In this document: positions 1 through 5,000 of the stretch, piece after piece
Layout of the letters: each line of letters opens with the position of its first letter
How positions within the stretch are numbered: position 1 is the first letter of the stretch
NCBI GenBank assembly: GCA_019136035.1
Contig: JAGVUW010000763.1
Coordinates: 1-5,000, forward strand
Length of the DNA: 5,000 nucleotides
Direction: 5' to 3'
Source: Verrucomicrobiota bacterium
GTDB taxonomy: Bacteria > Verrucomicrobiota > Lentisphaeria > Oligosphaerales > JAFGRS01
Translations under genes and position numbers: made by a program
The notes under the pieces: generated by a model
The model's database searches: none
What the model was told of the DNA's origin: nothing
The model's input: only the letters and a program-made list of their open reading frames with translations

Positions 1-1254
1 GCAGTTATCCATGCCCTGGTAGTACCGGCTCAGCGGGAAGCCGGCGGCCAGGCCGCGGCTGATGAGTTTGCCGATGACGTCGCTGGCGCCGCAGGGCAGC
101 TCGAGGACGAACTCGTTGAAGAACCACTTGGCGGGGAAGTGCGGCCGGACGCCGGGGATGGCGGTCAGGCGCTGGTAGGCGTAGCTGGCCTTATCGGCGC
201 AGAGCTGCGCGGTCTGGCGCAGGCCCTCGCGGCCGAGGAGGGCCAGGTAGATGGTGGCCGTGAGGGCGCAGAGGGCCTCGTTCGAGCAGATGTTCGAGGT
301 GGCCCGTTCGCGCTTGATGTGCTGTTCGCGGGCCTGCAGGGTCAGCACGAAGCCGCGCCGGCCCTGGGCGTCGACTGTCTCGCCGACGATGCGGCCGGGC
401 ATCTTGCGGACATGCTCGCGGCGGGCCGCGATGAAGCCGAGGTAGGGCCCGCCGAAGGACATAGGCATGCCGAGCGACTGGCCCTCGCCGGTGGCGATGT
501 CGGCGCCCATAGAGCCGGGGGTCTTGAGGATGCCTAGGGAAATCGGGTAGCACGAGACGATCAGCAGGGCGCCGCGCGCGTGCGCCGCCTCGGCCAGGGC
601 GGTGAAGTCCTCGATGCAGCCGAAGAAGTTCGGGTTCTGTACGACGACGGCCGCGGTCTGGTCGTCGAGGCGGCGCCCGATCTCGGCGCGGTTGGCGTGG
701 CCGCCGGTGTTCGCGGTGGTGACCAGCTCGATGTGCAGGTTGCGGGTGTAGGACTCGAGCATGACCCGGTAGATCGGGTTCACCGAGTCGTCGACAATGA
801 CCTTCGATCGGCCCGTGACGCGCATCGCCATCTTCGTGGCCTCATAGATGGCGGTGCCGCCGTCGTAGAGCGAGGCGTTGGAGACCTCCAGGTCGGTCAG
901 CCGGCAGATCATCGACTGGTACTCGTAGATCGCCTGGAGGGTGCCCTGGGAGATCTCCGGCTGGTAGGGCGTGTAGGCGGTGTAGAACTCGCCGCGCGAG
1001 ACGAGCGCCGGCACTGCTGCGGGGATGAAGTGGTCGTAGAAGCCGCCGCCGAGGAAGAGGGTGAGGTCGATTGAGTTGCGGCCGGCCAGCTCGGCGAGGC
1101 GGTCGCGGACCTCCTGCTCGCCGAGGCCCTGGGGCAGGTTGAGCGTGCCGCAGCGGCAGGACGGCGGGATGTCGGCGAAGAGGTCGTCGAGGCTCAGGCC
1201 GATGTCGCGGAGCATGGCCTGGCGTTGGTCATCGGTGATGGATACGAAGGGCAT
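1..1254 (-). CDS. gcvPA: Glycine dehydrogenase (decarboxylating) subunit 1, GcvPA; 3' end cut by window edge
   Basis: This is the N-terminal half of the split, PLP-dependent P-protein of the glycine cleavage system. With GcvPB it decarboxylates glycine and passes the aminomethyl group to lipoylated GcvH in the cytoplasm. The frame is open from the ATG at 1254 to base 1, giving 418 residues; the family is about 440-450 residues, so roughly 25-35 are missing. Family signatures are clear: FLGGGFYDHFIPA (67-79), FYTAYTPYQPEISQGTLQAI (90-109), NASLYDGGTA (126-135), GADIATGEGQSLG (250-262), SFGGPYLGF (266-274) and ATSNICSNEAL (318-328). The PLP lysine of P-proteins lies in the C-terminal half, which should be encoded by gcvPB immediately downstream, outside the window. 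The start is supported by AAGGGG at 1268-1263, eight bases before the ATG. One local variation is Cys-Tyr (235-236) before PISLG, where many homologues have Val-Asp. The gene is third in the gcvT-gcvH-gcvPA order, 104 bp after gcvH. The identification is near certain. Confidence 0.95.
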   Translation of the reverse strand, partial: MPFVSITDDQRQAMLRDIGLSLDDLFADIPPSCRCGTLNLPQGLGEQEVRDRLAELAGRNSIDLTLFLGGGFYDHFIPAAVPALVSRGEFYTAYTPYQPEISQGTLQAIYEYQSMICRLTDLEVSNASLYDGGTAIYEATKMAMRVTGRSKVIVDDSVNPIYRVMLESYTRNLHIELVTTANTGGHANRAEIGRRLDDQTAAVVVQNPNFFGCIEDFTALAEAAHARGALLIVSCYPISLGILKTPGSMGADIATGEGQSLGMPMSFGGPYLGFIAARREHVRKMPGRIVGETVDAQGRRGFVLTLQAREQHIKRERATSNICSNEALCALTATIYLALLGREGLRQTAQLCADKASYAYQRLTAIPGVRPHFPAKWFFNEFVLELPCGASDVIGKLISRGLAAGFPLSRYYQGMDNC

Positions 1255-1262
1255 ACGTGTCA

Positions 1263-1268
1263 CCCCTT
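1263..1268 (-). promoter_or_regulatory. Ribosome binding site of gcvPA
   Basis: On the minus strand AAGGGG, followed by TG, sits eight bases upstream of the ATG at 1254. This is a good Shine-Dalgarno match at normal spacing. It fixes the gcvPA start, which is otherwise hidden because the gene runs off the window. The site lies in a 104-bp gap (1255-1358) after gcvH that is very GC-rich. The gap holds a small CGCC-GGAA-GGCG hairpin (1357-1346) but no promoter-like AT-rich element, so gcvPA is probably co-transcribed with gcvH. Confidence 0.7.
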
Positions 1269-1358
1269 AGGCTGCGGTTGCGGTGCGGCCGGCCGGGCGC
1301 GGCCCCTGAGCGGTCGGAGTCTCGGGCTGCGCCTGGCCGTCGGGTCGCCTTCCGGCGG

Positions 1359-1727
1359 CTACAGGGTCTTGAGGTAGTCGTCGTACTGCTTCTGGGTCAT
1401 GAGGGCATCGAGCTGCGCCGGGTTCTCGGCCTTGATCTGGATCATCCAGCCGGCGCCGACGGCGTCCTTCTTGAGAGTGTCGAGGTCGTCGGCGAGGTCG
1501 CTGTTGACGGCGGTGATGACGCCATCGACGGGGGCGAAGAGTTCGGAGGCGGCCTTGACCGACTCGATCTCGCCGAAGGCCTCGCCGGCGCGGGTGGCGG
1601 TACCGACCTTGGGCAGGTCGAGGTAGACGATGTCGCCGAGCTGCTCGACGGCATAGGCGGTGATGCCGACGGTGACGATGTTGCCTTCGAGGCGGGCCCA
1701 CTCGTGGGATGTGGCGATCTTGAGCAT
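1359..1727 (-). CDS. gcvH: Glycine cleavage system H protein (lipoyl carrier)
   Basis: H-protein is the small lipoylated shuttle of the glycine cleavage system. Its lipoyl arm takes the aminomethyl group from the P-protein, presents it to the T-protein, and is then re-oxidised by the L-protein (dihydrolipoamide dehydrogenase). The 122-residue product has the family's usual length (about 120-130) and begins HEWARLEGNIVTVGIT (8-23), followed by LGDIVYLDLPKVGT (30-43). The lipoylation hairpin is FGEIESVKAASELFAPVDG (51-69), with Lys58 as the predicted modified residue. The C-terminal half ends in a GWMIQIK segment (93-99) and a short helix. Translation starts at the ATG at 1727, behind a GGAGAGGTG Shine-Dalgarno (1741-1733). 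The gene begins 21 bp after the gcvT stop, consistent with one transcript. No key residue is missing. Lipoylation needs LipA/LipB or LplA enzymes encoded elsewhere. Confidence 0.97.
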   Translation of the reverse strand: MLKIATSHEWARLEGNIVTVGITAYAVEQLGDIVYLDLPKVGTATRAGEAFGEIESVKAASELFAPVDGVITAVNSDLADDLDTLKKDAVGAGWMIQIKAENPAQLDALMTQKQYDDYLKTL

Positions 1728-1748
1728 CTCTGCACCTCTCCAGTACGG

Positions 1749-2960
1749 TCAGTTCTGCGGCGTCAGCACCGGCACGGCGTAGCGGCCGGCGCGGTTGTCC
1801 AGGAAGCGGGGGACGATGCGGGCCGCCAGGTCGCGGTCGCGCACCCGCACGGTCACGGCCTGGCCGCTGCGGCAGGCCCGGTCGACCAGGGCCAGCGCGA
1901 TGGCTCGGCGCTCCGTGGCCATACCCGGCCGGCCGTCCTCGAAACACCAGTACGGCACCATCGTGCCGCTGCTGACCCAGCCGACGCGGCGGCCGTCGAG
2001 TGCGACCTCGGCGCCGGCGCGGGCGATGCCCTTGTCCTCGATGGCCAGGGCGACGACGCGCCAGGGCAGTGCCGCCGGGTCGGCGGGCGTGCCGGCCTTG
2101 AGGGCGGCCAGGGCCGCCGCCTGGGCAGCGAGGGCCTGGCGACCGGGGAAGTCGCGGCCGGGGGCGAGGTCGACGCCGAAGCGCGCCGCGCCGATGGCGA
2201 AGATCGGGATCGGCCGGCCGTCGGGGGCGGTCCCGAGTTCGTGACCGAAGAGCGGCAGGGCCGCCTCGAGACGCAGGGTGTCGCGGGCGCCCAGGCCGAC
2301 CGGTGCCGCACCGGCGCCGACCAGGGCATTCCAGAGGGCCTCGGCATGGTCCGCCGGCACGATCACCTCGAAGGCGACCGGCTCGCCGGTGTAGCCGGTG
2401 CGGCTCAGGCGCGCCGGGGCGCCCCGGAAGGCGGCCACGGCGCAGGCGTTGCGGCGCGCCGCGGGCAGGGCGCCCTCGAGGAGTGGCGCCAGGAGATCGG
2501 CGGCGGCGGGGCCCTGCAGGGCAAGCATGGCGGTCTCGGCAGTCAGGTCGCGCAGACGCACGTCGCTGAAGGCGCCGGCGGCCGCGGTCAGGTGCGACCA
2601 GTCGCGCTCGCGGTTGGCGGCGTTGACCACGAGGAGGTAGCCGGCGGCGTCGAAGCGGCACAGCCAGGCGTCGTCGAGGGCGCCCCCGGCGGCGTCGGGC
2701 AGGAGGGTGTAGTGGCTGTCGCCCACGGTCAGGCGGGCGGCGTCGTTGCTGAGGACGGTCCGCAGGAAGGCCGTCGCGTCGGCGCCGTCGACGGCGATGC
2801 GGCCCATGTGCGAGACATCGAAGAGGCCGGCGCGGCGACGCGTGGCGAGGTGCTCGGCCAGGATGCCCTCGGGGTACTGCACGGGCATGTCCCAGCCGCC
2901 GAAGTCGACCATGCGGGCGCCGCTGGCGACGTGTAGGGAATGGAGTGTGGTGCGCTTCAT
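1749..2960 (-). CDS. gcvT: Glycine cleavage system T protein (aminomethyltransferase), variant C-terminal half
   Basis: T-protein transfers the methylene carbon from aminomethyl-lipoyl-GcvH to tetrahydrofolate, making 5,10-methylene-THF and releasing ammonia. The 403-residue product is somewhat longer than the common 360-380. Seen in order: the N-terminal MVDFGGWDMPVQY (17-29), LFDVSHMGRI (46-55), GGALDDAW (92-99), which carries the conserved acidic pair that includes the catalytic aspartate of T-proteins, VVNAANRERD (111-120), LALQGPAA (146-153), SRTGYTGE (186-193), GLGARDTLRLEAALPLFGHEL (222-242 overall), and the C-terminal barrel domain with GWVSSGTMVPYW (327-338). After the GHEL segment the usual short acidic and GLGWAV region is replaced by APDGRPIPIFAIGAARFGVD (245-264). 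I believe this marks a recognised divergent GcvT branch rather than a broken gene. The frame stays open upstream to 3083, but the T-protein homology and a Shine-Dalgarno place the start at 2960. gcvH follows after 21 bp. Confidence 0.93.
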   Translation of the reverse strand: MKRTTLHSLHVASGARMVDFGGWDMPVQYPEGILAEHLATRRRAGLFDVSHMGRIAVDGADATAFLRTVLSNDAARLTVGDSHYTLLPDAAGGALDDAWLCRFDAAGYLLVVNAANRERDWSHLTAAAGAFSDVRLRDLTAETAMLALQGPAAADLLAPLLEGALPAARRNACAVAAFRGAPARLSRTGYTGEPVAFEVIVPADHAEALWNALVGAGAAPVGLGARDTLRLEAALPLFGHELGTAPDGRPIPIFAIGAARFGVDLAPGRDFPGRQALAAQAAALAALKAGTPADPAALPWRVVALAIEDKGIARAGAEVALDGRRVGWVSSGTMVPYWCFEDGRPGMATERRAIALALVDRACRSGQAVTVRVRDRDLAARIVPRFLDNRAGRYAVPVLTPQN

Positions 2961-2964
2961 GCTG

Positions 2965-2968
2965 CCTC
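2965..2968 (-). promoter_or_regulatory. Ribosome binding site deciding the gcvT start
   Basis: GAGG (2968-2965) lies four bases before the ATG at 2960, slightly close but usable. It favours this ATG over the in-frame ATG at 3083, whose extra 41 residues show no T-protein similarity. The longer frame would also swallow the candidate promoter at 3043-3051. Homologues begin a few residues before the conserved LH...GARMVDFGGWDMP segment, in agreement with 2960. Confidence 0.55.
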
Positions 2969-3042
2969 GCGTCAGGCTGCGGCCCGGATCGTCCAGGACC
3001 GCCTCTTCAGGCCGCCAGCCCCCCATCGGAGACTGTAGCCGC

Positions 3043-3051
3043 AATATACCA
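3043..3051 (-). promoter_or_regulatory. Candidate extended -10 promoter of the gcvT-gcvH-gcvPA operon
   Basis: On the minus strand TGGTATATT reads as a TG-n extended -10 box with hexamer TATATT (3048-3043). It is an isolated AT-rich island in very GC-rich spacer DNA. The best -35 candidate, TTCCCT at 3070-3065 with 16-bp spacing, is poor (3 of 6), but extended -10 promoters tolerate that. Transcription would start near 3036, giving a leader of about 75 nt before gcvT. I looked for glycine riboswitch core motifs in this leader and saw none. The call rests on motif match and position only. Confidence 0.4.
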
Positions 3052-3183
3052 TGCCTCGGCGTGGAGGGAACCCGCCCGGCCAAGAGGCCCCGGCCGCCCG
3101 AGCCGTTGCCCGCGGCTCCGCCGCGCGGCGCCGGAGCGCCCTGGCCGGGCCGGCGGGGCAGAGCACCCTCACCGGCCTGAGCA

Positions 3184-3282
3184 GTCGGGAGAGTCTGACC
3201 GGTCTGACCAGTCTGACGAGTCTGACAGGTCCGACAAGTCCGACAGGTCGGACAGGTCCGACAAGTCTGCCCCGTCTGCCAG
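3184..3282. repeat. Tandem array of a 9-bp unit, about 11 copies, near-palindromic core
   Basis: On the plus strand eleven consecutive 9-mers each begin GTC. In order they are GTCGGGAGA, GTCTGACCG, GTCTGACCA, GTCTGACGA, GTCTGACAG, GTCCGACAA, GTCCGACAG, GTCGGACAG, GTCCGACAA, GTCTGCCCC and GTCTGCCAG. The central eight share GTCNGAC and the flanking units are degenerate, the usual pattern of a decaying minisatellite. GTCCGAC is the exact reverse complement of GTCGGAC, so the unit at 3247 can pair with its neighbours at 3238 or 3256, and T-containing units can pair through G-U in RNA. The period keeps frame: one plus frame reads Ser-Asp-x repeats, and one minus frame reads Leu-Ser-Asp repeats. 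The array lies just after the thiI stop and upstream of the gcvT promoter. It lacks the 20-40-bp repeats and unique spacers of a CRISPR. Confidence 0.9.
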
Positions 3283-3308
3283 CACTGTCTTCGGGCGGCG
3301 GCGTGGAC

Positions 3309-4652
3309 CTACTCTGGCCTCTCGGCCGCCGCCGGCGCAGCCCCCGGCACGCCGAGGCGCGGCAGGACCACGGCCGCGGCTTCGTCGACGCCGCGCAGGG
3401 GGCGGCGCTCGAGGGTCGCCAGGTCGACCTGGACGGTCGCCTCCAGGCAGGCCAGGATCAGGCCGCGGAGGTCGAGGCGGGACTCCTCGACCTCGACTCG
3501 ATAGGCTTTGGCGGCGGTGGTGGGATCGCTGGGGGCGAAGACCGTGCAACTGTCGGGGACGTCCTCTTCCGAGATGTCGAGGGTGCCGATGCGTCGGGCC
3601 AGGGCCATGGTCTCGTTCTTCTCGGCAGCCAGGAGGGGCCGCAGTTGGAGCATCGGGGTGGCACTGGCGATGATGCCGAGGTTATCGAGGGTCTGGCTGG
3701 CGACCTGGCCGAGGTTGTCGCCGGTGAGCAGCGCCTTCGAGCCGAAGCAGCGCGCCACGACGGTGGCCAGGCGCATCATGAAGCGGCGGTAGAGGACGGT
3801 GCGAAGGCGGCTGTCGCAGGTGTCGCGGATGGCGAGCTGTGCCGGCAGGAGATTGACTGCGGCGAGCCGGCCGCCCATCTGGAAGCGGTTCAGGTGCGTC
3901 GCCAGGCGGGCGACCTTGAGGATCAGCTCGGGCGGTGTGTACGGCTCGCTGTGGAAGGTGACGTAGTCGATCAGGCAGCCGCGCCGCATCATCTGGTAGC
4001 ATGCCACCGGCGAGTCGATGCCGCCGGAGAGCAGGGCCAGGAGGGCGCCGCCGGTGCCGGCGGGCAGGCCGCCGGGGCCGTCGATGCGCTCGTAGCACAG
4101 GAAGGCGTGGTCCTTGCGGATCTCCAGGGCGAGCGCCAGGCGCGGCTGGTTGAGGTTGACCTCGAGGCGCGGGTAGCGCGCCAGGAGCCGCTCGGCGAAG
4201 AGCCGCTCGATCTCGGAGCTGATCATGGGGTAGGACTTGTCGCTGCGGCGGACCAGCGTGGCGTAGGGCAGGCGCTGCTCGCCGCGCAGCCCGGCGGCGA
4301 AGGCCTCGTAGACGCGCGGGAAGGTCCGGTCGACCATGGCCTCCAGGTGCTCGAGCGCCGGCGGGCTCAGGAAGCCCGGCGAGGCCGACGACAGGCCGCT
4401 GACAAAGGGCAGCACCCGGCGCATCTCGGCCACCGCCTCGGGGGTGAACACGGTGGCGCCGCCGCCGGGGCGGATGAAGACGCGGCCGCGTTCGCGGATG
4501 ACCTCGATGCGCCCGACACCGCGCAGAGCCCGCCGGAGGGCCTCGATGAGGCGGCTCTCGAAGGCGCTGCGGTTGCGGCCCTTGGTGGCAATTTCCGAGT
4601 AACGGCAGATCAGGGCGTCGTAGCCGAGATCCGCGGGAATGGTCATGTTCAT
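3309..4652 (-). CDS. thiI: tRNA 4-thiouridine synthetase ThiI (no rhodanese domain)
   Basis: ThiI adenylates U8 of tRNA and inserts sulfur to make 4-thiouridine; in some bacteria it also supplies sulfur for the thiamine thiazole. The 447-residue product shows the standard order. An N-terminal ferredoxin-like domain begins CRYSEIATKGRNRSAFE (16-32). A THUMP domain spans about residues 75-190, with LVRRSDKSYP (133-142) and NLNQPRLALALEIR (166-179). A PP-loop ATP-pyrophosphatase domain follows, with LLSGGIDSPVA (207-217), FHSEPYTPPE (233-242) and GDNLGQVASQTLDNL (311-325). Cys369 in DSCTVFAP corresponds to the conserved PP-loop-domain cysteine (Cys344 of E. coli). The protein stops soon after this domain, so the C-terminal rhodanese domain with Cys456 of the E. 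coli enzyme is absent, as in Bacillus-type ThiI. Sulfur transfer must then use a partner cysteine desulfurase. AGGA (4661-4658) precedes the ATG at 4652 by five bases; the ATG at 4646 is an alternative. The last ~25 residues are Ala/Pro-rich and unconserved. Confidence 0.95.
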   Translation of the reverse strand: MNMTIPADLGYDALICRYSEIATKGRNRSAFESRLIEALRRALRGVGRIEVIRERGRVFIRPGGGATVFTPEAVAEMRRVLPFVSGLSSASPGFLSPPALEHLEAMVDRTFPRVYEAFAAGLRGEQRLPYATLVRRSDKSYPMISSEIERLFAERLLARYPRLEVNLNQPRLALALEIRKDHAFLCYERIDGPGGLPAGTGGALLALLSGGIDSPVACYQMMRRGCLIDYVTFHSEPYTPPELILKVARLATHLNRFQMGGRLAAVNLLPAQLAIRDTCDSRLRTVLYRRFMMRLATVVARCFGSKALLTGDNLGQVASQTLDNLGIIASATPMLQLRPLLAAEKNETMALARRIGTLDISEEDVPDSCTVFAPSDPTTAAKAYRVEVEESRLDLRGLILACLEATVQVDLATLERRPLRGVDEAAAVVLPRLGVPGAAPAAAERPE

Positions 4653-4784
4653 GAGCGTCCTGTGTGCCGGGACCCGCGGCCGTCGCGACGATCGCGGCCG
4701 GCCCTCGCCAAGGCGGGCGGCCGGGCCGCGGCGTCCGGCTCGACCGCGCGGCCGAGCCCCGGATTGCCCGGCCGCGCAGGCGCT

Positions 4785-4814
4785 ACTATACTGTCGGATG
4801 GCCTGGGCTGTTGA
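4785..4814 (-). promoter_or_regulatory. Candidate sigma-70-type promoter of thiI
   Basis: On the minus strand TATAGT (4790-4785, 5 of 6 to the consensus -10) lies 18 bp downstream of TCAACA (4814-4809, 4 of 6 to the consensus -35). It is the only clear AT-rich patch in the region between thiI and the window edge. It implies a start near 4778 and a leader of about 125 nt, which is long. The leader is GC-rich with no recognised riboswitch. I saw no thi-box (TPP riboswitch) core motifs, as expected if ThiI mainly serves tRNA modification. Confidence 0.35.
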
Positions 4815-4932
4815 CGCACCGCAGGGCGGCTCGTGAACAGGCCACCCTTCGGGCTTCGACGCGAGGCGCTTGCGGCCTCTTGTTCAGGGCCGTCCTCGAG
4901 CAGGCAACGCTGAGCGACGCGCGTCGAGGCCA

Positions 4933-4954
4933 GCGCCCCGGTATCGTGGGGCGC
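4933..4954. repeat. Perfect 7-bp inverted repeat (hairpin, 8-base loop)
   Basis: GCGCCCC (4933-4939) and GGGGCGC (4948-4954) are perfect complements around the loop GGTATCGT. No T-tract follows on either strand, so it is not a classical intrinsic terminator. It could be the end of a neighbouring transcript, a protein-binding site, or chance in GC-rich DNA. The seven-base match makes chance less likely but does not exclude it. Confidence 0.5.
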
Positions 4955-5000
4955 AGGTGGATGATCAGCGGAGCGATGGGCTTCGTGAAGGATCCAGGCC

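Larger units (their letters stand above)
2961..3308. other. Spacer between thiI and gcvT (348 bp), no gene
   Basis: This gap holds, in transcription order, the 9-bp tandem array (3282-3184), a GC-rich stretch, the candidate gcvT promoter (3051-3043) and the gcvT leader with its ribosome binding site. Within the GC-rich part, GCTCCG (3115-3120) and CGGAGC (3132-3137) form a 6-bp stem with an 11-base loop. It has no T-tract, so it is at best a weak terminator for thiI. Open frames through this region come from the repeat (9 is a multiple of 3, so all frames stay open) and from lack of stops in GC-rich DNA. None has homology I recognise or a convincing start. Confidence 0.6.
4653..5000. other. 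Region upstream of thiI (348 bp), no supported gene
   Basis: Besides the candidate thiI promoter, the region holds three inverted repeats. TGAACA/GGCC arms lie at 4834-4843 and 4874-4886, with three bases unpaired in the right arm. A perfect 12-bp palindrome CGACGCGCGTCG lies at 4915-4926. A hairpin lies at 4933-4954. A minus-strand frame is open from the right edge to a TGA at 4651-4649 overlapping the thiI start. Its third-codon positions lack the strong G/C preference of the neighbouring genes and it has no recognisable similarity, so I do not call it. A short plus-strand frame from the ATG at 4961 (or 4976) runs off the edge after a dozen codons; it could be the beginning of a divergent gene, but the evidence is too thin. 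Confidence 0.5.

Noticed and set aside
139..1074. Plus- and minus-strand frames of 120-164 codons in the left part
   Set aside because: All overlap the partial gcvPA gene, whose own frame is not closed by a stop inside the window and is therefore easy to miss. Their products resemble nothing I know.
1267..2661. Minus-strand open frame of 464 codons in another frame
   Set aside because: It overlaps both gcvT and gcvH out of frame and crosses their boundary. The Arg/Pro-rich composition is typical of an out-of-frame GC-rich shadow.
1257..2936. Plus-strand open frame of 559 codons
   Set aside because: It lies exactly opposite gcvH and gcvT, which have clear family motifs. The Gly/Ala/Val/Asp-rich product with no recognisable domain is the expected antisense shadow of GC-rich genes.
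2961..3083. Longer GcvT with a 41-residue N-terminal extension from the ATG at 3083
   Set aside because: The extension lacks similarity to T-proteins and covers the candidate promoter, and the ATG at 2960 has a Shine-Dalgarno and fits the family start.
3115..3137. Intrinsic terminator for thiI
   Set aside because: A 6-bp GC stem is present, but no T-tract follows on the minus strand, so I only mention it in the spacer entry.
3184..3282. CRISPR array
   Set aside because: The unit is only 9 bp with no spacers between copies, and no cas gene is present.
3051..4814. Plus-strand open frame of 587 codons
   Set aside because: It is opposite thiI and runs through the 9-bp repeat. Its length comes from the absence of stops in GC-rich antisense DNA; it shows no homology I recognise, and thiI is unambiguous.
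4649..4999. Minus-strand frame open from the right edge and overlapping the thiI start by ATGA
   Set aside because: The overlap looks like translational coupling, but codon third positions are not G/C-biased as in the true genes, no start is visible and the product is unrecognisable. It also runs through the candidate thiI promoter.

Overview
The window is very GC-rich. All convincing genes lie on the minus strand, so the biological order runs from high to low coordinates: thiI (4652-3309), a roughly 350-bp spacer, gcvT (2960-1749), gcvH (1727-1359), and gcvPA (1254 to the left edge, cut at its 3' end). Codon third positions in the real genes are almost all G or C. This produces long spurious open frames opposite and out of frame with them, including two plus-strand frames longer than 550 codons.

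gcvT, gcvH and gcvPA form a glycine cleavage operon. GcvPA is the N-terminal half of a split P-protein; the catalytic PLP-binding half (gcvPB) should follow just beyond position 1. Together the P-protein (decarboxylation), H-protein (lipoyl carrier) and T-protein (transfer to tetrahydrofolate) feed glycine carbon into 5,10-methylene-THF, with the L-protein supplied from elsewhere. A TG-extended -10 box about 85 nt before gcvT probably drives the operon. I see no glycine riboswitch in the leader.

thiI encodes a tRNA 4-thiouridine synthetase of the short type, with NFLD, THUMP and PP-loop domains but no rhodanese domain. It has its own candidate promoter and no clear functional link to the gcv genes.

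The most unusual structure is a 99-bp tandem array of a 9-bp unit (GTCYGACAG-like, about 11 copies) between thiI and the gcvT promoter. Its core is nearly palindromic, so neighbouring units can pair. A second, weaker cluster of inverted repeats lies in the gene-free 348 bp upstream of thiI.

The split P-protein, the rhodanese-less ThiI, a T-protein with a variant C-terminal half and the intergenic 9-bp minisatellite suggest an uncultured, high-GC bacterium outside the Proteobacteria, perhaps of the Planctomycetes or a related candidate phylum. That placement is an inference from gene architecture only. I found no new defence, mobile or biosynthetic system here; the content is housekeeping metabolism with some interesting intergenic DNA.
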